Virus record (IMG/VR): IMGVR_UViG_3300045996_001641
Span: 1-43,438 of that record
DNA: 43,438 nt
Direction: 5' to 3' (one strand)
Origin: a virus
The translations under genes and the position numbers were made by a program. Of the stretch, positions 28,358-36,547 are shown piece by piece (within the stretch, counting starts at the first letter, position 1; each line of letters opens with the position of its first letter). The notes under the pieces were generated by a model. It saw only the letters and a list, made by a program, of their open reading frames with translations. It searched no databases and was not told where the DNA came from.

Positions 28358-28802
28358 CCGGGAAGCTCACTCTCTGGTCTGGGACGCCTGTGGTCATGTC
28401 GGTGTAGACGACGGTTGTTTCAGACCGTCCGCCAACGCCCTTGCGGACTAGGATCTGGTCGATCCGCAGAACCTTCTCGACATCGGTCATCTGCTGCAGC
28501 GCGAGACGCACCGCTGCCTTCATCTCGGCCTCGAAGGTGTCGCCCATCTTTTGCGGTCGCTTGATTCCGAACGTGGGCTGTGTCGGAATCGATCCCTGCT
28601 CGGTTAACAGCGCGAGCAATACGCGTTGCCGAATCTCCGGCATCTGCGCGAACTGGCCAGTTGTCGCGTTGTATGCGTAATCACGCGTCGAAGCGTCGAT
28701 GTATCGAGAGCCAGCTGGACTCGTCGTCGGCAGCGCGGCCTCGCCGGGGACACCGAGGCCGTAAGGAGAGCCGCCGAATGGCGCAGAGCCGAATCCAGGC
28801 AT
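28350..28802 (-). CDS. gp25-like baseplate wedge protein (Mu gp46 family)
   Basis: 150 residues. RYIDASTRDYAYNATTGQFA, then PEIRQRVLLALLTEQGSIPTQPTFG and ALQQMTDVEKVLRIDQILV fit the GPW/gp25 family order (a 'mv.QRv...L.Te.Gs....p.fG' block). It bridges the wedge to the sheath. It lies directly upstream of baseplate J, as in Mu. The gap before its start holds the first gene of the opposite-strand island. Confidence 0.75.
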   Translation of the reverse strand: MPGFGSAPFGGSPYGLGVPGEAALPTTSPAGSRYIDASTRDYAYNATTGQFAQMPEIRQRVLLALLTEQGSIPTQPTFGIKRPQKMGDTFEAEMKAAVRLALQQMTDVEKVLRIDQILVRKGVGGRSETTVVYTDMTTGVPDQRVSFPGG

Positions 28803-28890
28803 GGAGGAATAGGCCGCCTTCAGACCAATGGCGTCGGGAGGAACGCTCGCGGTCTCGGCCGGCGGCAGCCGGGTGTGCTATGGGTTGGCG

Positions 28891-29199
28891 GTGACGCTTG
28901 AGCAGGTCGCCAGCGCAGCCGCAGAATTGTTGGACGCAGCCGACGAGCGTCTCGTCGCCGCTGACCTAGAAACGGTGTCCTATGACCACGCAGCGGCCGA
29001 AGCGCGGCTCGTCGTGGCAGGGTGTCTAGAGACAGCGAGCGAAGCGCCAGATGCGGCGCTCCTGATCCTGGAGATCACGCTCCAGATCCTAACTGTCCTA
29101 CCTTTGCCGACACGTCAGGACGAACTGAGGCTTGCGCTTCGGGCTGAGCTTCGCCGTCAGGGACACGCTCCGCCGCCGTTCCTGCAAGCCGTATCCTAG
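28891..29199 (+). CDS. Island gene 1: helical protein, 102 aa
   Basis: GTG at 28891 is chosen for the MTLEQVASAAAELLDAADERL start; an ATG at 28828 in the same frame gives 21 more residues of low-complexity sequence. Helical, acidic and Ala/Leu-rich throughout (AALLILEITLQILTVLPLPTRQDELRLALRAELRRQG). No membrane segment is certain. It reads against the baseplate genes and is diverged from the gp25-like gene. Function unknown. Confidence 0.6.
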   Translation: MTLEQVASAAAELLDAADERLVAADLETVSYDHAAAEARLVVAGCLETASEAPDAALLILEITLQILTVLPLPTRQDELRLALRAELRRQGHAPPPFLQAVS

Positions 29200-29278
29200 C
29201 CGCGTGCTGCCGGAATCTAGCGTCAATCCGTGGCATTACGTGGCGGATTTGCGCCGCGGCAGAAGGCGACATAGATTT

Positions 29279-29467
29279 ATGGGATTCGGGAGGAATGAAG
29301 ACTTGTCTCGCTCGACTTTGATTGCTCTGACCGTTGCCGCCATCGCGGCAGGCGGTGCCGTGTGGAAGATCTCCAGCTACCAAACCGAACAAGAGCGCCT
29401 GGGCAAACTCAGGGCTGTTTGCTCGCAGGTCTACACGCCTGCTTGCGACGAAATCGAGGGCCAATGA
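29279..29467 (+). CDS. Island gene 2: small membrane protein, 62 aa
   Basis: One N-terminal span (STLIALTVAAIAAGGAVWKIS), then a short tail with two Cys (CSQVYTPACDEIEGQ). ATG 29279 is used; a TTG 24 bases later has a better-placed GGAGG. The TGA overlaps the next ATG. A one-span protein followed by an overlapping lipoprotein is the arrangement of i-spanin/o-spanin pairs, but the periplasmic part here is very short. Confidence 0.6.
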   Translation: MGFGRNEDLSRSTLIALTVAAIAAGGAVWKISSYQTEQERLGKLRAVCSQVYTPACDEIEGQ

Positions 29468-30015
29468 TTCGCCGAGCGCTTGAGTGGTTTGGTGGCTCCG
29501 TCTTGGTCTACGTGCTGGTCGCGGCGTGCAGTTCGACGTCCGGCGGCGGCGGGCAGCCTGTGTCGATGGGCGAGGGCGGCGATGGCTCTGGCGGTGTCCA
29601 GGGCAACGGTGGAGAGGGAGTCCAGGGCGGCCGCGACGGTGGCATCATGAACCCTGTGCCCGATGCGATGGCGGCTGCAGGTGCGGGCAACGATGGCGAT
29701 GGGTCCTGTGAGTGCCCCGATCCGTACGTGCCACCGAAGCCGACCGTCGTGGAGGCGGAATGCGATATCGAGGGGCCTAGTGGCGTCATGTTCGCCGAAG
29801 CGGAATTCCCCGGAAAGACCGCTGATGAACTTGCTAGCACCACTGCGCTTGTCGAGTTCCCTCACGACATCGCGAGCAAGGTGCCCACTGGAGCGCCTGA
29901 TGGCTACGCTGCCCAATCGGCAAACGTATTCGTGCGCGATGGGTTCGTCGCCACCAACTGCGGAGCGTCCGGGAACGACCACGTTGCAACGCGCGTGGTC
30001 TTCACGCTGCCCTAG
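29464..30015 (+). CDS. Island gene 3: Gly-rich lipoprotein, 183 aa
   Basis: The signal ends in LVAAC (Cys22), a fair lipobox. The mature N-terminus is a long Gly/Ser linker with many charges (SGGGGQPVSMGEGG, GGVQGNGGEGVQGGRDGG), a style common in myxobacterial surface lipoproteins. A C-terminal β-like domain follows (about 95-183: CECPDPYVPPKPTVVEAECDIEGPSGV, ending DHVATRVVFTLP) with four Cys. The final TAG is shared with the convergent gene's TAG (CTAG). It could be an o-spanin, a surface-exclusion factor or a cargo gene; not resolved. Confidence 0.65.
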   Translation: MIRRALEWFGGSVLVYVLVAACSSTSGGGGQPVSMGEGGDGSGGVQGNGGEGVQGGRDGGIMNPVPDAMAAAGAGNDGDGSCECPDPYVPPKPTVVEAECDIEGPSGVMFAEAEFPGKTADELASTTALVEFPHDIASKVPTGAPDGYAAQSANVFVRDGFVATNCGASGNDHVATRVVFTLP

Positions 30016-30314
30016 TCAAATGGGCACGGCACAGAGAACGTCGGCAGCGTCGGGAGCTTCGGAATCGGCAGGGACGGGAACGGCAGTGCTAGCTTCGGAA
30101 GCTCCAGGTTTACGTCAAAGTCCAGATCGACGCTGAAGCTTGGCAGTGACGGTAGCTTGGGAATGGGCAACGAAGGGAACGGCAGCGCGAGGGTCGGCAG
30201 ATCCAAGCTCAGGTCGATGTCCAAATCGACGCTGAAGCTTGGAATCGTGGGTAGCTTCGGGATCGGAAGCGATGGCACCGGCAGCCTCAGCGCCGGCAAA
30301 TCGAAATTACACAA
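30012..30314 (-). CDS. Pro-rich three-repeat protein after the spike gene (novel)
   Basis: 100 residues made almost wholly of a 33-residue unit: LPxLxLPxPSLPIPKLPxxP then SFSVDLDxDxxL, starting at 6, 39 and 72; the third copy lacks its last segment. The ends mirror each other: MCNFD at the start and PCPFD at the end. Hydrophobic Leu/Pro/Ile, with acidic patches only in the DLDxD turns. The gene follows the baseplate spike gene by three bases, where some contractile systems carry a spike-tip (PAAR-like) protein. A repeating tip or shaft, with the terminal Cys linking chains, is my inference; no family recognised. Confidence 0.6.
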   Translation of the reverse strand: MCNFDLPALRLPVPSLPIPKLPTIPSFSVDLDIDLSLDLPTLALPFPSLPIPKLPSLPSFSVDLDFDVNLELPKLALPFPSLPIPKLPTLPTFSVPCPFD

Positions 30315-30317
30315 GCT

Positions 30318-30965
30318 CTACTTGCCGACGCCCATCACAGGGAACAGGAGCACAGGGGTTGGCGGTGTCTGCCCAGCAGGCGCCCCCTGCATGAGGACCA
30401 TGTTGGGCAGCATCCCGGGCAGCGAGAGGTCGCCGATCACGTAGACCTTGTCGTCGATGCGCAGGCCGGCTCCACCCTTAGCGGTCATGGTGATCGCTCC
30501 GTCTTCGCCGATCTCAATGATCGCCCCACGTGCCGTCCACTGCGCCTTCTTGTTCTTGCCGTCGAGCATGAACAGCATCGACTTGCCGTTCGTGTCATCG
30601 GTGGCGAGCCCAGCCTGCTTCTTCTCGTGTTTGAGGAAGCATTGAGCGACGGAACCTGGCCCCGTAGAGTGCACAGTAGTGTCGCCTGGCTTGAGCTTGC
30701 CGACCAGTGTCGCGTTGCGCGTGTCGCGAGCGCCGATGCAGATAGCGTTGTTGCCGCCGACGTCCTCGACGAAGCAACCTTGGGCGAATCCGGTATCGTC
30801 CTTCGGGAACGGCAGCGAGCTCAGGCCCAGGCCCTGATAGACCTTTAGTTCGCCGATCGGTTCCGCGTCATCGACGTCGTTGGCAACCGGCACAACCGAC
30901 TGCCACATGGGGCAGCCGTTGACGACGCGCGAGGCGCCAAGAACGGCAAGGTCTATGCGGTGCAT
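30318..30965 (-). CDS. Baseplate spike/assembly protein V (Mu gp45-like)
   Basis: 215 residues. An N-terminal strand-rich OB-like region, then ICIGARDTRNATLVGKLKPGDTTVHSTGPGSVAQCFL, typical of the gpV/gp45 baseplate puncturing protein. A β-helix-like C-terminal part follows (GAIIEIGEDGAITMTAKGGAGLRIDDKVYVIGDLSLPG) and a Pro-rich tail. It would form the trimeric needle that breaches the outer membrane. It follows the hub gene directly, as in Mu. Confidence 0.75.
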   Translation of the reverse strand: MHRIDLAVLGASRVVNGCPMWQSVVPVANDVDDAEPIGELKVYQGLGLSSLPFPKDDTGFAQGCFVEDVGGNNAICIGARDTRNATLVGKLKPGDTTVHSTGPGSVAQCFLKHEKKQAGLATDDTNGKSMLFMLDGKNKKAQWTARGAIIEIGEDGAITMTAKGGAGLRIDDKVYVIGDLSLPGMLPNMVLMQGAPAGQTPPTPVLLFPVMGVGK

Positions 30966-30968
30966 CGG

Positions 30969-32204
30969 CTATTCAGTGTCAGCGGTGATGACGAATGCGC
31001 CGGGACGCCACATCTCGAGGTCAGTGGTTGCGCCCTGGTTAGGCGAATACTTGAGCGTGCGGCGCGCGATCCACAGGTTCTCGTTGATCCCTGCGGTCGA
31101 GTCGTTCACTTCGCACATCGTGTTTACGGTCCAGATCGCGCCCGACTCTGGCTCGACGTGTCCACGAACGGTCACCGTGTAGCTCAGCGAGTCCTTCAGC
31201 AGCTCGGCGACTGCCTTCACAATCGCGTTGTCGATCTGCTCCGGATCCTTCGCGTCTTGGTCTCGGTAGTAGAGCAGCCGGTAAATCTTGTTGGTGTTGC
31301 GCGACTTGCCATTCGGGAGTCGACGACCAATCTCAGCAAGGTCTACAACCGTCTGCATCTGCGGTAGTAGCGACCGGCCCTGCACAACGGTCTCGACGTA
31401 GTCGACTAGGTTGAACTCGGAGTCGAGCCGGTTGCCGGCTGAGTCGCCAGTCTGCGGCGAGTTGCCGGTAAAGAGCGCATAGGTGGGGAAACTCGAGTAG
31501 TCGCGCGTCGCTGTGGCCGAGATGACGTTGTTGCTTGCGGAGCCTACCGTGTCGTCGGTGCGCTTGATGGCGTACCAGGGCGCCTGCGTATAGTCAGGCT
31601 CGCTCAGGATGACGGTCGAGCGATCCACATCCGGCTGCATCGTCGTGCCGAGTCGGTCCGTGATGCGCTTACAGAACTCGTAGATCCCTTCGCCAGGCTT
31701 GGCCTTGTAGTCAGACGATAGTGGCTTCGTCTTGCGCGGTCGTTTGGCCGTGCTCTTGCGCCGCTTCTGCTTGGGCATCCCGAGCCGGGTGTCGAGCGCC
31801 ACCGACTCGCTCGCGTCGATGATGACCGTGATGCCGCAGGGCGACATTGCGTTCCGGAGTGCAGTCTCCAGCGTGTCTCCGGCCGCCACCTTCACGAGCG
31901 GGTCGACGTTGCACTCGACCAGCTCGGCGATGTAGTCGCGGCCCTCGCAACGAATGGTCTTCGCAGTTTCGCCGCGAACCGTCTGATCGATGCGCCCCGC
32001 CAGCTGAGTTGCGCCGTTTACGATCAGGTCTACCGGCTGAAACTCCAGGTTCGTGATCAGCGCCTGGTCTTCTTCGAACAGTCGGAAACGAAAGCCGTCC
32101 GTGCTCACAAGGTATGCGCTATCGATCTCCCACTCGGTGACGTTGGTTGTTTCCCTGCCGAGCGCTGAAAAGCGAACGGTCAGGCCAGTGTCAACGTCGG
32201 CCAT
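30969..32204 (-). CDS. Baseplate hub protein (Mu gp44/gpP-like, late control D family)
   Basis: 411 residues. ADVDTGLTVRFSALGRETTNVTEWEIDSAYLVSTDGFRFRL is the usual opening of hub proteins. A later SDYKAKPGEGIYEFCKRITDRLGTTMQPDVDRSTVIL and a basic linker (KQKRRKSTAKRPRKTKPL) follow. It forms the trimeric hub that holds the spike and starts tube assembly. Its start overlaps the LysM gene's end by 14 bases, so both are translated together. Confidence 0.75.
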   Translation of the reverse strand: MADVDTGLTVRFSALGRETTNVTEWEIDSAYLVSTDGFRFRLFEEDQALITNLEFQPVDLIVNGATQLAGRIDQTVRGETAKTIRCEGRDYIAELVECNVDPLVKVAAGDTLETALRNAMSPCGITVIIDASESVALDTRLGMPKQKRRKSTAKRPRKTKPLSSDYKAKPGEGIYEFCKRITDRLGTTMQPDVDRSTVILSEPDYTQAPWYAIKRTDDTVGSASNNVISATATRDYSSFPTYALFTGNSPQTGDSAGNRLDSEFNLVDYVETVVQGRSLLPQMQTVVDLAEIGRRLPNGKSRNTNKIYRLLYYRDQDAKDPEQIDNAIVKAVAELLKDSLSYTVTVRGHVEPESGAIWTVNTMCEVNDSTAGINENLWIARRTLKYSPNQGATTDLEMWRPGAFVITADTE

Positions 32205-33090
32205 CGGCGCGGTAAACGCGGATCGGTGTGTTTGGCGGAACCGACGGGCGGCGAGCCAGGCTGGGGTTCAGGTCGAGCAGCTCCTTGACGGTCATTCCCG
32301 CCTCTGCAGCGACGCCAGAGATGGTCTTCAGATAGCGAGCAGTAACGGTCACGACCTGGCGCTGCGGGTCGCGCGCTCGACTGGCTAGGTTGGTTGCCGC
32401 CGCTCGATTGCGCCTCGCTGCCCGCTGGATCTGAAACCCGTCCGGGTTCTCAAGCCGCGCCGCCTGCTCCTCGATCTTCTCGAGCTTGAAAGCCGTCGCC
32501 TCAAGTGCGGCGACTCCCTTGTTGGCGTTGCCTTCGATCTGAGCGCCGAAACCAGCAATGGCGTTTAGCGCATCCATCGACGGCTCGGGTGAAGCCTCTT
32601 GGCCCCAATCGACGCGCGCTAGATCTTCGTCCAGCTTTCCCGCATCGGTGATCAGCCCGGAGATTGTCGGGTTCGGCTCCTCAGCGAACGGCGAAGCGAT
32701 GTCGACCGATCGCGTGAAGATGACTCGGACGTCCGTGCCGTCACGCTTCTGAAGGTCGATGTCGTCGTCGAACGACTGAGGTACACACGAGAACGACCCA
32801 TAGACCGGGTCTTCCAGGATCGCCCGAGTCTTGTCGAGCATGTCCCGAAACAGGATCGGCAGCCCCTCAGTGAAGAGGTTCAGATAATCCTTGATCGCGA
32901 TGTCTTCGCGGAGCGCCAGCGTGTACGAGAAGGTTGGCGAACGCGCGCCTAGTTGCTCGATGAACTCTCCGTCTCGGTACTGGATCCGAGTCGGCGCACC
33001 GTCGTGAGAGAACGAGACGTTACGCGCCAGTACCGGATACGCGATGCCGCGCCACCTGAATGGCGGGAGCCGCCTAAGTTCGTCTGTCAC
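32191..33090 (-). CDS. LysM baseplate protein with N-terminal DNA_circ/Mu gp43-like domain
   Basis: 299 residues. The N-terminal part (FRWRGIAYPVLARNVSFSHDGAPTRIQYRDGEFIEQLG) is of the DNA_circ_N type seen in Mu gp43 (N) proteins. A helical middle with an Arg-rich helix (RAARRNRAAATNLASRARD) follows. The C-terminus has a LysM-like domain (SGVAAEAGMTVKELLDLNPSLARRPSVPPNTPIRVYR). It links tape measure and hub, probably as a baseplate or tube-initiation protein with peptidoglycan affinity. Confidence 0.75.
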   Translation of the reverse strand: MTDELRRLPPFRWRGIAYPVLARNVSFSHDGAPTRIQYRDGEFIEQLGARSPTFSYTLALREDIAIKDYLNLFTEGLPILFRDMLDKTRAILEDPVYGSFSCVPQSFDDDIDLQKRDGTDVRVIFTRSVDIASPFAEEPNPTISGLITDAGKLDEDLARVDWGQEASPEPSMDALNAIAGFGAQIEGNANKGVAALEATAFKLEKIEEQAARLENPDGFQIQRAARRNRAAATNLASRARDPQRQVVTVTARYLKTISGVAAEAGMTVKELLDLNPSLARRPSVPPNTPIRVYRADGRR

Positions 33091-35393
33091 GACTTCTTCA
33101 CGCCCGAAGGCTTGTCGGAGCGGTTGACTGTAGACGCGTTGATCTTCTTCACGATTGCGTCGCCAATCTTCTCGCCTACTGCATTGGCCGCATTAGGGTC
33201 GATCTCTTGTGCCGCAAAGTTCTTGCGCCCGTATCGCTGCGCCATCTCATCCACGCCCAGCAGGCGCTTGGTCTCAGTGGCTCCGCCCTGATACTCCTTC
33301 GACGTGACGGCACCGATCACGGCGGAGCGGCGCTTCATCTCCGCATCCGCATCGTCGCTGCCAAAGAGAGCCGCAACACTCCGGCCGTAGCCAGTAAGCG
33401 TTCCCTCGTTCAGCGCCTCTGAGCCGGCTGCCAGGGTCTTGTCTTCTGTCAAGGCGAGGGTCTGAAGCTTTGCTCGGGTCTCCGGAGTTAGCGCCCCATG
33501 CTGATCGATCTCCGCCTGGGCCTGCTTGCGGACCTCGTCGCCACGCAGAGCAGCATCCTTCGCAGCGGCCTTACCTTCGTTCTGCTTCGCCTCTAGCCAG
33601 GTGACGAAACCGGCAAGAGCCGCAGTAACGCCGACGGCGGCTATTCCCACCGCTCCGAGCGGCGTGATGATTCCACCCGTCAGAGCAGACGATATTTGCG
33701 CCTTGGCGATCTCGGCAGTGAGGCTCGCGGCGAGGATGGCGCCGATACCAAGCACCGGGTTATCAGCAAGGGCCTTGCCTAGATCCAGGAACATGCTGGT
33801 TACTGCGCGAACGTATGGAGCTAGCTCCTTCAGAATCGGAGTCAGCTCCTTGACGACCGGCGTCAGCTCCTCAGAGAACACGCCCTTCAGTTCCATGATG
33901 GCGAGTTCGAGCTGAATGCTTGCGCTCTGCTGGATATCGGAAGCGTCCCGCTGGATCTCCTTGTAGTTGCCGCCGACGCCGGAGAACTCGCCGAGCATCT
34001 TAACGACCGCCGCATGGCCAGCGTCGCCACCGCCCGCGCGCGTAAACTCGGAGATGAAGGGGTTCATACCCTTCATGCCCTCGTCGCCAAACAGCTTCTG
34101 TAGCTCGATCTTGTTGCCACCAGAGGCGCGCAAGACGTCGGCGATCAGCACGTCGATGTCGCCGCGCATCGCGCCGGTCGCCTTCCCACCCTCGAAGACA
34201 TTCATCTTCTTGCCGGTGGAGAAAGCGGTGCCCTTCTGGATGTCGTCCGCCTTGGCCACCATCTGGCGGAAGATCGAATCGGTCGCGGTGCTCGTAACAG
34301 CCGCATCACCGGTACCACGCTGGACGACCTGCAGGACCGCCCCCATTTTGGCGATCCCCTCGACGCCACCGCCGACGCCACGACCGGAGAGGCCGGCCGT
34401 TACTCGCGGTAGTTGCGCGGCTAGGTCCTTGAACTCAAAGCTGCCCTTTTTCCCCTGGAAGGTGAGCTTTGCCAGAGCTTCAGTAAGGTCGTTGATGTCC
34501 TCGACCTTGAAGTTCTGGAAGAGGCTCGCCGCTGCCTCTGCGATCTCCGCTGGCTCGCCCCCAGTAGCCTGCCCGAACGTCGCGAACGTGTCGGCCATCT
34601 TCAGACCCACGTCGCCGCGACCGGTTACGGTCTGAAATTGCTGAGCGCCGGCCATGACAGCCTCCGGCGCAACGCCGCGAGCTGTCGCAATCTGCATGAC
34701 CTGGCGACGGATCGCCTCCGGGTCCATGCCAGTCGTGCCGACGTCGCGACCGGCAACCGAGAAGCGACGGATCTGCTCATCGAGCCTCAGCGTCTCAGAG
34801 ACCGCAGAGCCGGCTAGAACGCTGCCTCCGACGCCGATCATGGCGCCGCCCATCGCACCGACTGCGCCGAGCTTAGACACTGAGCCGGTTACACCAGAGC
34901 CGATCGAGCGGACGAACTGACCCTTAGATGCCTTCTGCTCACGAATGCGCTCGCGTGCAGAGGCCCGTAGCTTGTTCAGCTCCTCGCGCTTAAGTCTCTC
35001 CGCGTTCGCAAGCTTCAGCCGGTGAGCGGTGATCTCGCCGCGCTGCTCGAGCATCTGCATCTGGCGCGCTTCAGCCGCGGCCTTACGCAGGAATGACTGA
35101 CGCTCCTTAGCCACACGCTTTTGGCCAGCAATCTCTTGCTTGACGCGTTGATCTGCAGATCGCTTCTGCGCGTTGTCCCAATACTTCTGCTGGCGCTGCT
35201 GCTCGCGCGCGATCTCCGCGATCTCTGCTCCCGGCCTAGACCCCGACGCGCGCTCACGCAGACGACCGCCACCGCCAGCAAGGACGCGGTTGATTCGCGC
35301 GTTGTGTTGAACGAAGCGACGCTCAACGTTTCCGAGAGCTCTGGCGATGTCATTCTCGCCGATCACCCTCAGGTCGTAGGTCAGAATAGCCAA
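33087..35393 (-). CDS. Tail tape measure protein
   Basis: 768 residues, the largest tail protein in the window. Charged helical N-terminus (about 1-150), then a Gly-rich hydrophobic patch (VGAMGGAMIGVGGSVLAGSAV), then a TP901-like minor-tail core: GVAPEAVMAGAQQFQTVTGRGDVGLKMADTFATF and AASLFQNFKVEDINDLTEALAKLTFQGKKGS. Two further membrane-like stretches occur near 530-600. Its length should set the tail length. The stop overlaps the LysM gene's start. Confidence 0.9.
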   Translation of the reverse strand: MAILTYDLRVIGENDIARALGNVERRFVQHNARINRVLAGGGGRLRERASGSRPGAEIAEIAREQQRQQKYWDNAQKRSADQRVKQEIAGQKRVAKERQSFLRKAAAEARQMQMLEQRGEITAHRLKLANAERLKREELNKLRASARERIREQKASKGQFVRSIGSGVTGSVSKLGAVGAMGGAMIGVGGSVLAGSAVSETLRLDEQIRRFSVAGRDVGTTGMDPEAIRRQVMQIATARGVAPEAVMAGAQQFQTVTGRGDVGLKMADTFATFGQATGGEPAEIAEAAASLFQNFKVEDINDLTEALAKLTFQGKKGSFEFKDLAAQLPRVTAGLSGRGVGGGVEGIAKMGAVLQVVQRGTGDAAVTSTATDSIFRQMVAKADDIQKGTAFSTGKKMNVFEGGKATGAMRGDIDVLIADVLRASGGNKIELQKLFGDEGMKGMNPFISEFTRAGGGDAGHAAVVKMLGEFSGVGGNYKEIQRDASDIQQSASIQLELAIMELKGVFSEELTPVVKELTPILKELAPYVRAVTSMFLDLGKALADNPVLGIGAILAASLTAEIAKAQISSALTGGIITPLGAVGIAAVGVTAALAGFVTWLEAKQNEGKAAAKDAALRGDEVRKQAQAEIDQHGALTPETRAKLQTLALTEDKTLAAGSEALNEGTLTGYGRSVAALFGSDDADAEMKRRSAVIGAVTSKEYQGGATETKRLLGVDEMAQRYGRKNFAAQEIDPNAANAVGEKIGDAIVKKINASTVNRSDKPSGVKKS

Positions 35394-35399
35394 GGTGAA

Positions 35400-36203
35400 T
35401 CAGTCTTCGGGCTGGCCGCGCATGCGCAGAGCGAGGCGCATAGCCTGCTCAAAAGAGACTTCGTTTTTTGCTCCCGGGAGCATTGGCTCGTACGAGCTCT
35501 CTGGCTGCTCGCCAGCAGAGGACGTGCCCAAACAGAACGTCTGAAGTTCTGATTTCAAGGAATCTGGCAAGCTCGACCACTGGGATTCCAGCACTTGGCT
35601 GAGCGCGTACAAGCGCTGTGCCAGCGCCGTCAGCAACTCCGCCCACTGAGGCGAGCTTAGCCGCAAAAAAGGGTTGTCTGCGGCGCCCTCCACCAGACGC
35701 CGCACCCATTCGTTGACGTCCTCGGGAAGGCAGATCGACTCGTGCGGACCGTACTTCCACTGGACCATGTTGTAGGCGGCGAAGAGGTAGGCCACCTCGT
35801 CCGCGCTCAACACCTTGCCAACGGCGTCGCCGTCGGGGAACACGCGGCCGTAGCGCACGAACTCATCGCCCTCGGAGTAGCCGGGCATCGGCTTATCGTG
35901 GAGACAGGCAGCGGCCAGCACCTCGCATGCGGCAAGGTCGGCCTCGGTGCCCCTAACGGCCTCACTCTGCATGTCCTGCGGGGTGAGCGCGATGCCCTCT
36001 TTCTGAGCGAGATCGCGAACCTTCTTGTGAGCGAGGAGCCGAGCCCGATCGTGCTCGTTCTTGGCCAGCACCTGGATGCGCAGCTTGCCGCGTGCGCCAG
36101 GCTGGTCGAGGGCAGGGAATGCGACCGGCTCGTTAGGCCGTGGCCGCTCGAGCATCTTCTGGAAGAGCTCGCTGACTGCGACGTCTTCGGGAGGGCCGGG
36201 CAT
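35400..36203 (-). CDS. Tail assembly protein (chaperone position), 267 aa
   Basis: It lies between the tube and tape-measure genes, where tail assembly chaperones are coded. ATG 36203 shares a base with the preceding TAA. Helical and acidic (ELFQKMLERPRPNEP, WAELLTALAQRLYALSQVLE). In Mu-type phages this position is gp41/gp42-like. An A-AAA-AAC slip site 22 codons from its end is noted separately; a -1 shift there stops after four codons, so it is not the usual long frameshift product. Confidence 0.6.
   Translation of the reverse strand: MPGPPEDVAVSELFQKMLERPRPNEPVAFPALDQPGARGKLRIQVLAKNEHDRARLLAHKKVRDLAQKEGIALTPQDMQSEAVRGTEADLAACEVLAAACLHDKPMPGYSEGDEFVRYGRVFPDGDAVGKVLSADEVAYLFAAYNMVQWKYGPHESICLPEDVNEWVRRLVEGAADNPFLRLSSPQWAELLTALAQRLYALSQVLESQWSSLPDSLKSELQTFCLGTSSAGEQPESSYEPMLPGAKNEVSFEQAMRLALRMRGQPED
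35463..35469 (-). other. Slippery heptamer A-AAA-AAC in frame, tail assembly gene
   Basis: In the codon phase GCA AAA AAC, the classical -1 frameshift form. A shifted ribosome reads four codons (Arg-Ser-Leu-Phe) and stops at TGA, losing about 18 residues. No clear hairpin lies in the short downstream stretch. It may just be a homopolymer. Confidence 0.3.
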
Positions 36204-36535
36204 TAGGCGATGACCTCGCGCCACTCGCCGCCTTCAAAGCGGCGCGTCGAGACGATTCCGTCGCCGTGGCTAAGCGCAACCCAGTCGCCCTCGCGCGGCG
36301 TGAACTCGAACTTTGCGTTCGGATCAATGCGCGCGCCGACAACGTGGCCGCCGTAGCTCGGGTGAGTTCGCGTCCAAGCCATACGCTCGTTGTGCTCAGC
36401 GAAACGCCGCTCGATCCGCTCCATGGCGCCTGTCGAGTCGACTGTTCCTACGAGCTCATACTTTGGCTCTCGCTCAACAGCGACGCGCCCAAGCAGCAAC
36501 GCGGCAACCGCCGCGAAGAATCCTCTGCGTTTCAT
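36203..36535 (-). CDS. Small exported or membrane-anchored protein between tube and tape-measure genes
   Basis: 110 residues. KRRGFFAAVAALLLG is a short signal-like or anchor segment with a twin-arginine start; there is no classic lipobox. The body is mixed (ELVGTVDSTGAMERIERRFAEHNERMAW, EFTPREGDWVALSHGDG). The gene follows the terminator at 36557-36603. A membrane protein here is not typical; it might be an accessory or immunity gene. Unrecognised. Confidence 0.55.
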   Translation of the reverse strand: MKRRGFFAAVAALLLGRVAVEREPKYELVGTVDSTGAMERIERRFAEHNERMAWTRTHPSYGGHVVGARIDPNAKFEFTPREGDWVALSHGDGIVSTRRFEGGEWREVIA

Positions 36536-36547
36536 GCAAATCCTCCC

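Noticed and set aside
29431-29982. Minus-strand open frame opposite the island lipoprotein
   Set aside because: It would keep the late operon unbroken, but the plus-strand frame has a lipoprotein signal and an ATGA overlap, and the minus frame shows no recognisable segment.
35400-36203. Programmed frameshift extending the tail assembly protein into a G-GT type product
   Set aside because: The -1 frame after the slip site stops after four codons, so no extension is made; only the slip site itself is recorded.
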